From Spirochaetales bacterium (lineage in GTDB: Bacteria > Spirochaetota > Spirochaetia > SZUA-6 > RPPD01): 46,717 nucleotides of DNA. A program made the translations under genes and the position numbers. The notes under the pieces are model-generated. The model was not told the DNA's origin. It worked only from the letters and a program-made list of their open reading frames with translations, and ran no database searches. Numbering within the stretch: the first letter of the stretch is position 1; each line of letters begins with the position of its first letter. The stretch is from the NCBI GenBank assembly GCA_016934415.1, contig JAFGSW010000027.1, positions 1 through 46,717 of the forward strand. The letters run 5' to 3'. This document shows positions 1 to 8,087 of this stretch, piece by piece.

Positions 1-672
1 AGGTCCATCGCCTTTATGATTGACGGCAAATTATCTCCCATCCTGGCGAACGATATATCGAATCAAATCGGCACCGTCATACCGGGAGTGCCGATACAGA
101 CTCCGATAATCCTGACCGCCGTCTTCATCGGACTCGTTGCTGTGGCGCTCAAGACCACGAATCTCAGGCTCTATATCGAATCTGTGGGAATCAACCCAAG
201 CGCCGCGCGTCTGAACGGTATCAGCCCGAAAAAGATCATATTCCTGACCTTTTTGATTATGGGAGTCTGTACCGCGGTCGCAGGTTTCATCGCGGTAAAC
301 AAGGCGGGGCGCCATGACAGCGTCAATCTGCTCAAGTTTATCATGATGGACGCGATTCTCGCCGTGGCCATAGGCGGAAACTCGCTTTCCGGCGGAAAGT
401 TCAGCATCACCGGTTCCATTATCGGCGCGTACACCATAGAGGTGCTGAACAGGACCCTGCTCAGGCTGGAGGTGGAAACCGAGACCATTCCCGCCTTCAA
501 GGCGGTGTTCATTATCATTCTCATGGCGGTGGCATCGCCTGTCGTCAGGGTTTTTGCTATGAATGCCATACACAGGGTTCGAACCATCGGAGTGAGCATC
601 GCACGCAAGACTGGCGCGCCGAAAGATGCCGAGGTTTCCAACACGGACTCACCTGGGAAGAAGGAGGAGTAG
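1..672 (+). CDS. Sugar ABC transporter permease, YtfT-like (5' end outside window)
   Basis: Inner-membrane permease of a carbohydrate ABC importer in the RbsC/YtfT family. The reading frame is open from base 1, so the N-terminal part of the protein lies upstream of the window. Visible are hydrophobic membrane segments and the family's cytoplasmic coupling region (YIESVGINPSAARLNGIS) followed by a stretch ending DAILAVAIGGNSLSGGKFS, which matches the conserved C-terminal half of E. coli YtfT as I remember it. It ends 1 bp before the start region of a second permease, with an AAGGAGGAG ribosome site lying in its last codons. Substrate is inferred as a simple sugar; galactofuranose is the YtfT/YjfF precedent but is not shown by this sequence. 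Confidence 0.88.
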   Translation, partial: RSIAFMIDGKLSPILANDISNQIGTVIPGVPIQTPIILTAVFIGLVAVALKTTNLRLYIESVGINPSAARLNGISPKKIIFLTFLIMGVCTAVAGFIAVNKAGRHDSVNLLKFIMMDAILAVAIGGNSLSGGKFSITGSIIGAYTIEVLNRTLLRLEVETETIPAFKAVFIIILMAVASPVVRVFAMNAIHRVRTIGVSIARKTGAPKDAEVSNTDSPGKKEE

Positions 673-673
673 G

Positions 674-1774
674 ATGGGATCTCTGAACGAAGCCAAACCA
701 AAAAAAACACTTTCGAATTCGAATCTTCTGTTTCTCATCGCCGCAGTCATATTTGTCCTGATGTACTTGTTCGCCATCATAAGTTATCCGGAAAGTTTTC
801 TGCAGTTTCAGACCTTCTTTGACCTGTTCAATCTGAACGCTCCGCTCATCATCATGACGCTGGGTCTGTGCCTAGTGATGATCGGAGGCGGTATCGATAT
901 TTCCATCGGCTCGGTATGCGGCCTGGTAACCATGGTCTGCGCCGTATTGCTTGAATCGGGAATAGGGAGCGTTGGGGGTGCCTTACTTCTTGCGCTGGCC
1001 ATAGGGATCGCGTTTGGTATCTTGCAGGGATATCTCATTGCCTATCTGAAGATACAACCATTTATCATCACGCTGTCAGGGTTATTCTTGGCGAAAGGAC
1101 TGTTGACGACAATCCACAAAGATCCGATCAACGTGACCATGTCTGCTTTCGTTTCCTTGCGGGATTATAAAATAACAATTCCCTGGCTCGGCACGGTAAA
1201 CAGGCTGGGCAATTTCATCCCGTGCGAAATCAAACCGGGCGTCATCGTTGTGGTGGTCCTTGTCGTCCTCCTCGCCGCCCTGATGAAGTGGTCGCGTTTC
1301 GGGCGCAATGTCTACGCCATTGGCGGCAATAGCCAAAGCGCTCTGATGCTCGGGATCAATGTAAAGAGAACGATATTCTTCACATACGTGATATGCGGAT
1401 TGACGGCCGGTATCGCGGGCTTTGTGTTCCTCATGACAACGGGAGCCGGCAATGTCGGAAACGCGGCGTTGTTCGAATTAAAAGCAATCGCCTCGAATAT
1501 AATAGGCGGCACGCTCTTGAACGGCGGCGTGGGGAACCTGCTTGGCTCACCGATAGGCACACTGACCCTTCTGATCATCAACGAACTGATCCGTGCGTCG
1601 GGCGTCCAATCAAACTTTCAGGCGATCGTCAGCGGGCTCTTGCTGTATGTCTTCATTGTGCTGCAAAGCGTCGTTATGTCGTTGCGCGGCAGGACGAAAT
1701 TCAGAATTGCCCTGCCGCCCTGGCTGCGACCGCCCCGGCTTCCGGGCAAGAAAAAGGCAGAGAACCAAGGGTAG
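674..1774 (+). CDS. Sugar ABC transporter permease, YjfF-like
   Basis: Second permease (366 aa) of the same importer. The protein is strongly hydrophobic with about eight to ten membrane segments and carries the family signatures GGGIDISIGSVCGLV near residue 75 and GGTLLNGGVGNLLGS near residue 285, as in YjfF/RbsC. An earlier in-frame start exists at 626, but ATG 674 follows AAGGAGGAG at 661-669 at good distance and sits one base after the previous stop, so I chose it. YtfT and YjfF form a heterodimeric channel in E. coli, and the two-permease layout here suggests the same. The ATPase and binding protein would be upstream, outside the window. A terminator follows at 1854-1896, so this is the last gene of the operon. 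Confidence 0.9.
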   Translation: MGSLNEAKPKKTLSNSNLLFLIAAVIFVLMYLFAIISYPESFLQFQTFFDLFNLNAPLIIMTLGLCLVMIGGGIDISIGSVCGLVTMVCAVLLESGIGSVGGALLLALAIGIAFGILQGYLIAYLKIQPFIITLSGLFLAKGLLTTIHKDPINVTMSAFVSLRDYKITIPWLGTVNRLGNFIPCEIKPGVIVVVVLVVLLAALMKWSRFGRNVYAIGGNSQSALMLGINVKRTIFFTYVICGLTAGIAGFVFLMTTGAGNVGNAALFELKAIASNIIGGTLLNGGVGNLLGSPIGTLTLLIINELIRASGVQSNFQAIVSGLLLYVFIVLQSVVMSLRGRTKFRIALPPWLRPPRLPGKKKAENQG

Positions 1775-1853
1775 CCGAAAGGCGCTATTATAAAAAGGGA
1801 TGGGCAAAGCGAGCCAGGGATCGGCGCGCTCTTGACCTTCTCCTCCTTTTAAG

Positions 1854-1896
1854 AGCTGGTGAGAAATCATTCAGGTTTTTCACCAGCTTCATTTTT
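1854..1896 (+). terminator. Rho-independent terminator after the sugar permease operon
   Basis: AGCTGGTGA (1854-1862) pairs with TCACCAGCT (1880-1888) and is followed by a T-rich run ending at 1896. It closes the permease operon, about 80 bp after the last stop codon. Confidence 0.7.
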
Positions 1897-2071
1897 CCGC
1901 AGACAAAAAGTATCCGCGCCATGAATTCCCCGCATCAATCCCGCTCCGGCGTCTGCTATCCCGAATTGATCGTCGTCAAACGCCTAACAAGGGCCGTGTT
2001 CAACTGCCCGTGCTTGCGTAGCTGCGCAGGCCGCTCCGCAACCGCGTCGCATATAGCAGCGGTCATGCACA

Positions 2072-2311
2072 GGGGGACGCGTGGCGGGCGTTTCCCGGCA
2101 GCCGGTTGATACCGTAGTGTACAATCTGGAGATTCAAAGCATCCACAATTACGCTGTAGGAACGTCCTGAATTTGTGTTCATAACAAGGCCTCGATGGAG
2201 ATAATGCCCGTGGAATTCCGCACCGATCGGCCGTTTCTGTTCTTCACCCGGGGAAAAAACAGCGGGACCGTTCTGTTCATGGGCCGGGTGACCGATCCGC
2301 GCGGGTGTTAA
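2072..2311 (+). pseudogene. Hint (pre-toxin) domain C-end plus serpin C-terminal tail, remnant
   Basis: Translated in the frame of base 2195, the DNA gives TVVYNLEIQSIHNYAVG (2111-2161), a stop TGA at 2168-2170, then ICVHNKA. This is the C-terminal signature of Hint domains in Rhs-like polymorphic toxins (YNLEV...H.Y.V......VHN); a TGA to GGA change would restore it. The same frame continues without a break into MPVEFRTDRPFLFFTRG and TVLFMGRVTDP, ending with TAA at 2309-2311, which closely matches the serpin C-terminal signature and last beta strand. No upstream Hint half and no serpin body can be found within the 570 bp gap, so both pieces are remnants. Whether they were ever one protein, or became joined by deletion, cannot be told from here. 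Confidence 0.6.
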
Positions 2312-2363
2312 TTGTCCGGTAAGGTATGATATAATTTATCGTCCGTTGAAAGGCGGGATACAC

Positions 2364-3992
2364 ATGAGGATCGGTTTATACCATGGTTATGAGCTCACCG
2401 GTTCCGGCAGCAATGAATACACACGATATCTGGCCGAAAATCTCAAGGGCCTTGGGCATGAGGTGCATATTATCTGCAGAGAACCGACACCGGAGAGTAT
2501 TCCTTTTATAGACCGGGCCTTTTCCTGGGATAGGAACGTGGGAAAAAAATCCCTGTTTATAAAAAGGAATTCCGGTGCCCCCTGTGTGCTGCATCAGCTG
2601 GCCCACGCCGCCGTACGCCCCGTGTATGTGACCGATAAACAGCGAAGCGGAAATGTGAAGTCTTTCGTCTCGCTGACGGATGATGAACTGAATGAATACC
2701 ACTCGCTAAACCAGGCGCTGGTAACGGCCATTCTGTCTGAATTTAAAATGGATATTCTGCATGCCAACCATCTGATCTACCAGCCGGTTGCCGCCCTGGA
2801 GGCATGCCGGGTCACGGGTACCCCCCTGGTCATTTATCCGCATGGGAGCTCGATTGAGTATGTCATTAAAAACGATGCGCGCTACAAAGAACGCGCTTTA
2901 CAAGCCTTGCTCGGCTGCCGCGCACTTATCAGCGGCAACGGGGAAGTGCGCGATCGCATTCTCACTCTGTATCCCCGGCACAGGGAAGAACTCCTCCGAA
3001 AAATACGGATTGTGGGCGTAGGAGTGGATACCGGTCTTTTCAAGCCGATCGAAAAAGAACGGAGGAATGACAGTATCATCGATCTGATGAAGAGAGGGGC
3101 CGGCGGCGGCAAGGACCCCGAGTTGACCAAAGAGCTGCAGCTGCGCCTGGACAACATGGATGTTGAGGCTGTCCGGGATTATTGGGACAAATATAATCAC
3201 TCCCAACCGGACGCGGATCTCAACACGCATTTGAAGCGTATTCCATGGGATGAGTTTATCATCTTGTTTGTGGGAGCGTTAACGGCAGGCAAGGGGTTGC
3301 AGAGTGTTATCGTCGCGCTGCCCGCAATTCTTCTACAACATCCCGCTACCCATCTAATAATTGTAGGATCGGGAGCCTATCGTGAGGTTTTGGAGGGACT
3401 GACCCATGCCCTGATAAGCGCAAACAAGAAGCTTCTGCTGGATTTGTGTGAAAGGGGCCTGAGCCTGGACCGGAGCGGCTTAAGCGGACCCTGGGAGGAC
3501 GCCAAGGTTTTTTTAAGCGATCCCGTTCAACTCAAGCGGGTTTTGGAGTGCGGCCGCCTGCTGCGGGACCATGTTCATTTTATTGGCCGGCTTGACCATC
3601 CCCTCTTGAAGCACTTGTTTCCCTGCGCGGACCTGGCGATATTTCCTTCCATTATTCCCGAAGCATATCCCCTGGTGCTGATGGAATCCCTTGCCAATGG
3701 GGTTCTGCCAATGGTCAGCTATTTCAGCGGATTGAAAGACGGGATTGATGAGCTGGAACCTTTGTTGGGACATGAGCTTATATTTAAAATGAAGATTTCC
3801 GTTGATCCTCTGCATAGAGTACAAAGTCTGGTCTCCAATATATCCGGCTTGCGCGCTCAACCATATTCATCTTCGTATCGACGGAAGCTTCGTGAAATCG
3901 CGGTAGAACGTTATGACTGGAAGAAGCGTGCTTCCCGGTTGGTGAGAACCTATTCATCCCTTATTGAGGGTGTCAGCGAAAAAAGCTTGTAA
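2364..3992 (+). CDS. Glycosyltransferase, GT-B fold, family 4-like
   Basis: A 542-aa GT-B glycosyltransferase that would transfer a sugar from a nucleotide-sugar donor to an unknown acceptor in the cytoplasm. The N-terminal Rossmann half begins MRIGLYHGYELTGSGSNEY and includes HANHLIYQPVAALEA; the C-terminal half has LFVGALTAGKGLQSVIVAL and the EX7E-type motif EAYPLVLMESLANG near residue 430. It is longer than typical family members (about 380-420 aa) owing to an acidic/basic insertion around residues 235-300. A TTG at 2346 opens the frame, but ATG 2364 lies 6 bases after AAAGGCGGG and starts directly with the GT fold, so I prefer it. A TATAAT at 2330-2335 without a clear -35 box lies just upstream. 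It stands alone between degraded genes, consistent with an acquired gene. Confidence 0.82.
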   Translation: MRIGLYHGYELTGSGSNEYTRYLAENLKGLGHEVHIICREPTPESIPFIDRAFSWDRNVGKKSLFIKRNSGAPCVLHQLAHAAVRPVYVTDKQRSGNVKSFVSLTDDELNEYHSLNQALVTAILSEFKMDILHANHLIYQPVAALEACRVTGTPLVIYPHGSSIEYVIKNDARYKERALQALLGCRALISGNGEVRDRILTLYPRHREELLRKIRIVGVGVDTGLFKPIEKERRNDSIIDLMKRGAGGGKDPELTKELQLRLDNMDVEAVRDYWDKYNHSQPDADLNTHLKRIPWDEFIILFVGALTAGKGLQSVIVALPAILLQHPATHLIIVGSGAYREVLEGLTHALISANKKLLLDLCERGLSLDRSGLSGPWEDAKVFLSDPVQLKRVLECGRLLRDHVHFIGRLDHPLLKHLFPCADLAIFPSIIPEAYPLVLMESLANGVLPMVSYFSGLKDGIDELEPLLGHELIFKMKISVDPLHRVQSLVSNISGLRAQPYSSSYRRKLREIAVERYDWKKRASRLVRTYSSLIEGVSEKSL

Positions 3993-4480
3993 AGTCATCC
4001 GGGAAACCATGATTTTAAAAATCATCCGCGTCTTCCTTGTGCAATAATTTATCCGCACATCGGGCGATCTCTAGAGGATGTAGGATGACGGTGAACGGGC
4101 TTGGTCCGTCGGGAACAGCGGATCGCGGAGGAGCAGGGGGCGTGATAGGAGCGGGCTATGGGGAAGAGTGTGCCGTGATACGCACCACGAGGGGGGGCAA
4201 GCATCTGGCCGTTAATATTAGCCGTTGGTTCCGGACTTCATTGGAAAACCAGCAATACCTCGTGCGGCCACATCATCGTTCAGCTTGATATCTACAATAA
4301 ATACAGCCTTGCCGGGCGGTGAGGAAGAACGGCAAGGAATTCACCTTCGTCATCGGCCATGACCCGCAGTGGAGGGCGATCGATTCGTTTTTGTCCTGTC
4401 GTGATACCGGCAGCAATACGTTGCCGCCCACCACCCTGCACCGTCTCTTGTAGGAAAGACAAAGACAACGGAGGACCACC
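3993..4480. other. Gap without a recognisable gene
   Basis: Nothing recognised with confidence. A 44-codon frame from GTG 4319 to TAG 4451-4453 contains the protein-like stretch KNGKEFTFVIGHDPQWRAID but has no convincing start or family match, and may be a gene fragment. The stretch borders the glycosyltransferase and a broken lipocalin and looks like decayed sequence. Confidence 0.4.
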
Positions 4481-4880
4481 ATGAAACGATTCATATCCGC
4501 CTTTATAATGCTTGGGTTTTTTTTCATGCGCTTCGGGCAGCTATGTCCGCGAGGGAAATCCCCCGCTTGAGTCGGTGGCCAACCTTGATCTCTCCCGCTC
4601 CCTGGGCCGCTGGTACGAGATTGCCCGCCTCCCGTTCGTGTTCGAGGACGGGCTGGTGAACACCTCCGCCACCTACAGCCTGCAGGCGGACGGGAACATC
4701 CAAGTCCTCAATGAGGGCTACCGCAACACCTTCACCGGTAAAAAGGAAAAGGCCCGCGATTGGGCCTGGGTGCCGGATCCCGCCCGGACGGCCAAGCTCA
4801 AGGTCAGCTTTTTCGGACCGTTTGCCGGCGGGTTTTACCGCCCCGCTCCCAGGCAGCGACGCCGCCCGAACGAACCGTGA
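4481..4880 (+). pseudogene. Bacterial lipocalin (Blc-like lipoprotein), frameshifted and truncated
   Basis: ATG 4481, with GGAGG upstream, starts a lipoprotein signal (MKRFISAFIMLGFF). A run of eight T (4517-4524) puts the lipobox and everything after it out of frame. Dropping one T gives LGFFSCASGS, a proper lipobox cysteine, followed in frame by LGRWYEIARLPFVFEDGLVN (the lipocalin GxW motif) and LKVSFFGPFAGGF. Blc lipocalins continue for about 60 more residues with the second half of the barrel, but here the frame ends in RPAPRQRRRPNEP at 4880, inside the 3' end of the opposite-strand glycosylase gene. So the gene is broken twice: by the homopolymer shift, which might be phase variation or a sequence error, and by loss of its 3' third, which is not repairable. 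Confidence 0.78.
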
Positions 4881-5265
4881 AAAGCGGATGGAGGAGGGGA
4901 GGTTTCCGCCGTGCAATCCCGGCCAGCGCCCGGGGCGACCGTCCGAGGAGCTTCCTCCGCAGGTGTTCCATCTCGAAGCGGAGCTGGCCGCGGCTGACGG
5001 TGAGACGTACGGTCAGCGACCGGGGGCCGAGTTTTCGCCGGTCGAACCGGTACCCGCGACGCTCCGCCTCTCGAAAAATAATGCGCAGGTATTCATTGAT
5101 CGCCGCCAGGGGACGGGGCGCGGCGCGGAAGCGCTCGAGCTGCGGATGGCGCCGATAGCCGCGGGTCCGGCCTTGGAGTACCAGGCGGGCCAGAAGCGCC
5201 TCCCGCCAGACCGCGACCAAGCCTTTCGCGTCGAGATACCGAGGATGGAGAGACCATAATCTCAT
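4804..5265 (-). CDS. Pyrimidine dimer DNA glycosylase family protein
   Basis: A 153-aa protein of the Pfam Pyr_excise family (PF03013, by recollection), proposed base-excision enzymes for UV-induced pyrimidine dimers. Recognisable are MRLWSLHPRYLDAKGLVAVW at the very N-terminus, RTRGYRRHPQLERF near residue 35, AINEYLRIIFREAERRGYRF near residue 55, and the C-terminal HPLFTVRSGGVAAWE near residue 130. The frame is open to 5280, but the family starts at MRLW, so I set the start at 5265. Its 3' end overlaps the lipocalin remnant by 77 bp in convergent orientation; its own sequence looks complete to the tryptophan-glutamate end and then runs about 15 residues into foreign sequence. No close partner genes are seen. 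Confidence 0.8.
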   Translation of the reverse strand: MRLWSLHPRYLDAKGLVAVWREALLARLVLQGRTRGYRRHPQLERFRAAPRPLAAINEYLRIIFREAERRGYRFDRRKLGPRSLTVRLTVSRGQLRFEMEHLRRKLLGRSPRALAGIARRKPPLLHPLFTVRSGGVAAWERGGKTRRQTVRKS

Positions 5266-5408
5266 CGTATGAATATACATACATCATGCGCTTCATGGCA
5301 TCATGTGTGAGTGGAAAAAAATCGAAACGTATGACATATTCCTGACGTTTGTCGGAACGGCGGAATAGAAATAGGATTCCGATCGAAACCGGGGGAGGTG
5401 AACGCGAA

Positions 5409-5806
5409 ATGGCCGAAAAACAATCGGGCCGGCGTGCGTCCGGCGCGCGGCGGAAAGATTGGACCGGTCGGGGGGGCGAATGCGCCTCGCCGCCGGGGGC
5501 CGATGCCGGCCGCGTGGGGCTGGAGCGCCTGCTTTTTTTCAGTGACGGCGTGTTCGCCATCGCCATCACCCTGCTGGCGCTTCAAATCAGGCCGCCGTCC
5601 GGCGCCGGGGATCCGTTTATCGACGCCAACGAATGCTGTCGCCGCTTGTGACCGTCGCGGTGTTTTCCGCGTCGATTGGAATCGTGTTTGTCAATGAGGA
5701 TCTCGCCAAGTTCACATGGCTTCTCATTCTCCCTTTTACCCTCATCGTGAACCGCCTTTCTGACGCCCGGACCTGCCCCCCGCGGGTGTCGTCCTTCCCG
5801 GGATGA
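5409..5806 (+). pseudogene. DUF1211/TMEM175-type membrane protein with internal deletion
   Basis: ATG 5409 follows a GGGGGAGGTG ribosome site. The frame encodes a polar N-terminus and then GLERLLFFSDGVFAIAITLL, the FSDGVFAIA signature of the bacterial TMEM175/DUF1211 family (potassium-channel-like membrane proteins). That frame ends at 5651. A second frame (ATG 5633 to TGA 5804-5806) gives a C-terminal membrane segment and WLLILPFTLIVNRL, resembling the end of the same family. The two pieces total about 135 residues, while the family is usually about 190-210, so the middle helices have been deleted and the ends joined out of frame. I assign the first half firmly; the second half is a weaker match. 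Confidence 0.65.
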
Positions 5807-6007
5807 TCACGATGGGCGGTATTTCAAATGGCAGCGACGTTCAGTCCGATGGACAAACAGGTTTACGCACTCAAAATTGATCTTCCAGATCGCCGAAGAT
5901 GAAGTGACGCAACGCCTATAGAAGAGCATCCGCGATTGGTCGGCGAGTCGCGGGTTTGAGCTTGCCGACGAGGACCGCGAAGGGAGCGTTGGTGGTGAAA
6001 GAGGCTG

Positions 6008-6036
6008 TTGATTCTTTATTTTTCCAGGGTTAATAT
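6008..6036 (+). promoter_or_regulatory. Sigma70-type promoter for the propeller lipoprotein
   Basis: TTGATT (6008-6013), 17 bp spacer, TAATAT (6031-6036). It stands 53 bp before the chosen start codon at 6090. Pattern only, no start-site data. Confidence 0.45.
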
Positions 6037-6089
6037 AAAAACGAAAATAGGCATGCGATAATCATCACATGTCAAGAGGAGGGCGGCTG

Positions 6090-7070
6090 ATGAAAATGGC
6101 AAGAAGGTTGTTTGCCTCAATAGTATGTGTATCATTTTTAGCAATTTTGGTTCAATGTGCCCCGCCCGGAGGCAATAACGGACTTACGCCGATAAATGAA
6201 ATATACGTGACGAATTATGGCTCCGAAACCCTTACGGTATATTCCCGAACGGCGGATGGAGACAGCGCGCCGCTGAGGACAATATCCGGAGTCAATCCCG
6301 GGTTCTTGGATCCGTGGGGCATTTTCGTCGACAGGGCACACGGCGAGATATTCGTGGTCAATCAAAACCTCGCCGAAATAAGAGCGTTCAACAGGACGGA
6401 TGACGGCGATGTGACGCCGCTGCGGGTGATAGCGGGGGCGGGGACGGGTCTGAGCGATCCGATAGGCATCGCCCTTGAAGCCGCAAGTGACGAATTGTTC
6501 GTATCGAACCTGAACAATTCCATAACCGTCTACGGCCGAACATCGGACGGGAATGCAACCCCTTTGAGAACACTGGCCGGTGGGACGACTGGTCTTGCTT
6601 CACCGGAGGGAATAGCCCTGGATACGGTAAATAACGAGCTTATTGTCGTCAACTACGGCGGTTCCGTAACCGTGTACAATATAACCGCCAGCGGCGATAC
6701 TGCGCCGCTGCGCAATCTCACCGGCGCGTCAACCGGGTTGAGTAACCCTTCCGGGATTGCGGTTGATACCGTTCATGACGAAATCTATGTCAGTAATTCG
6801 GGCAATGATTCAATCACAGTCTATGCACGAACGGCAGACGGCAACACCGCGCCCATAAGAACCCTATCGGGATCATTGACGACATTCAGCCGGCCCATCA
6901 GTATCGCCCTAGACGCGACCAACAATGAATTGTTCGTGGTAAATTCTTTCATCAATTTTACCGTCACCATTCACAATAGAACGGACAATGGTGATACGGC
7001 ACCGAAAAGAACGATATCCGGCGCATCCACCGGACTCTCCCAGCCATACGGACTCTTTGTACTGCCATAG
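6090..7070 (+). CDS. Lipoprotein with six-fold NHL/YncE-like beta-propeller repeats
   Basis: A 326-aa exported protein. The signal peptide runs to the lipobox LVQC at about residue 22, so it is lipid-anchored. The rest is six copies of a unit of about 47 residues with the pattern YVTNYGSETLTVYSRTADGD, then APLRTISG, then TGL..P.GI..D......ELFV, which predicts a beta propeller like NHL or YncE proteins. Such domains bind partners or ligands and seldom have catalysis; I cannot assign one. The frame opens at ATG 6069, but ATG 6090 is placed 6 bases after AGAGGAGGG and begins directly with the signal peptide. It has its own promoter candidate at 6008-6036 and appears to be a single-gene unit. Confidence 0.85.
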   Translation: MKMARRLFASIVCVSFLAILVQCAPPGGNNGLTPINEIYVTNYGSETLTVYSRTADGDSAPLRTISGVNPGFLDPWGIFVDRAHGEIFVVNQNLAEIRAFNRTDDGDVTPLRVIAGAGTGLSDPIGIALEAASDELFVSNLNNSITVYGRTSDGNATPLRTLAGGTTGLASPEGIALDTVNNELIVVNYGGSVTVYNITASGDTAPLRNLTGASTGLSNPSGIAVDTVHDEIYVSNSGNDSITVYARTADGNTAPIRTLSGSLTTFSRPISIALDATNNELFVVNSFINFTVTIHNRTDNGDTAPKRTISGASTGLSQPYGLFVLP

Positions 7071-7382
7071 GGGCGATGTGACTGTATAATTCAAGGACCA
7101 GTTGATCCCGTTCGCGGACTGAAATCCGGAAAGATGAAGCGGGCGTTTTTTCGACGTACGCTTTGGGCTTTTCGGCTGCCTGAAGAAACGAAAAGCCGGG
7201 ACCGTCCCGCCTGCCGGTTGTCCACAGATTGAAGCAGGCGGTCTTCCCCGCGGCGCTGTATGAAGCTGTCATGAGAAGAAAAATTTGCACAATAACTGTG
7301 TCTGACTAACGCTCTATTTTGTGATCAAGACCATAAGAGGCAAATTTATTTTCAGCGTTTCGGTCATTCTCGTCATCGTCTT
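7071..7382. other. Gap without a gene; one hairpin
   Basis: No gene seen. GGCTTTTCG (7166-7174) and CGAAAAGCC (7189-7197) form a 9-bp stem, but no T-run follows, so it is at most a weak terminator for the upstream lipoprotein gene. Confidence 0.5.
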
Positions 7383-7413
7383 TTGAAGATTTACCTGAAG
7401 CGTGTGATATACT
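7383..7413 (+). promoter_or_regulatory. Extended -10 promoter for lipoprotein gene 7435
   Basis: TATACT (7408-7413) is preceded by TGA, giving an extended -10 (TGnTATACT), with TTGAAG at 7383-7388 as a -35 at 19 bp. It sits 21 bp before the GTG start, with AAAGGAGA (7421-7428) between. Confidence 0.55.
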
Positions 7414-7434
7414 ATTCATGAAAGGAGATAATGC

Positions 7435-7971
7435 GTGAAAAACAAATCTAGTAAAGGATTGACGGGGATAGTGCTCATTTTGGCGATAGGTTTATTGGCT
7501 TCATGTCCTCCGCCCAAAACTCCCAGCAACACGGTTGCACTTACGCGTATAGATTTATATTTGTACGTCTTCAATGCGACCGGCACCTTCACCATCGAGC
7601 TCAGGGACTCCTCCGGCGACACCCCGGCCATCTGGAGTGGAACGGTTGATGCGAACACGCTGACCAGCAATACGTGGAATGCCTTCATCGTTCCCGCCGT
7701 AAGCCTGACGAAAGGCGCCACCTATCGTATCTATGCCACTCGCAGCGATGTCCATAATCCCGGGGTCAATGAAATAGACTGGGAAAGCAGCAATTCCGTG
7801 GGAGACGAATACCCGCCGGGCGTCTGCTCCACTCCGAACGCGGAACAGGACTTCATGTTCAGAACGTATAATGACGATGTGCTTGACCAGCAGATGACGA
7901 CTATTGAAACCGGGTATGCATTGAGCAGCGGCGATTTTCTGTGGTGGCAGGAGTTCGTACCAGAAGGATAA
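7435..7971 (+). CDS. Small lipoprotein with predicted beta-sandwich domain, function unknown
   Basis: A 178-aa lipoprotein starting with GTG 7435, supported by AAAGGAGA at 7421-7428. The signal peptide (IVLILAIGLLASC) ends at a lipobox cysteine near residue 25, followed by the flexible PPPKTPS. The body alternates short strands, for example IDLYLYVFNATGTFTIELRD and NAFIVPAVSLTKGATYRIYA, a pattern shared with carbohydrate-binding-like or choice-of-anchor beta-sandwich domains. I do not recognise a named family. It lies next to another lipoprotein gene on the same strand but has its own promoter, so co-regulation is not shown. Convergent with the lipoprotein gene at 8088-9080. Confidence 0.78.
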   Translation: MKNKSSKGLTGIVLILAIGLLASCPPPKTPSNTVALTRIDLYLYVFNATGTFTIELRDSSGDTPAIWSGTVDANTLTSNTWNAFIVPAVSLTKGATYRIYATRSDVHNPGVNEIDWESSNSVGDEYPPGVCSTPNAEQDFMFRTYNDDVLDQQMTTIETGYALSSGDFLWWQEFVPEG

Positions 7972-8058
7972 GGTACGATGACAAACTGAAAGAAGGCGTT
8001 ATCATTCGGCTGAGCATCTTTTTATTTTCTTGTCTCGTCAACCCCTGAAAAGGCACCT

Positions 8059-8084
8059 TAAAAACCGCCGGCTGTGCCGGTGGT
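8059..8084 (-). terminator. Terminator of the minus-strand lipoprotein gene
   Basis: ACCGCCGGC (8064-8072) and GCCGGTGGT (8076-8084) form a stem with one G-T pair; read on the minus strand it is followed by TTTTTA. It ends the gene at 8088-9080. Confidence 0.65.
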
Positions 8085-8087
8085 CGT

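Noticed and set aside
1393..2109. Plus-strand frame crossing the end of the second permease and the terminator
   Set aside because: Arginine-rich out-of-frame shadow that runs through a terminator.
2312..2335. Full promoter before the glycosyltransferase (TTGTCC to TATAAT)
   Set aside because: The -10 is perfect, but the spacer is only 12 bp and no other -35 fits.
5998..6030. Decayed fourth copy of the composite element (GAGGCTGTTGA ... TTTTTCCAGGG)
   Set aside because: Only about nine bases agree with the right hairpin and pairing is poor.
7166..7197. Terminator after the propeller lipoprotein
   Set aside because: A 9-bp stem with a 14-nt loop and no T-run; kept only as a remark.
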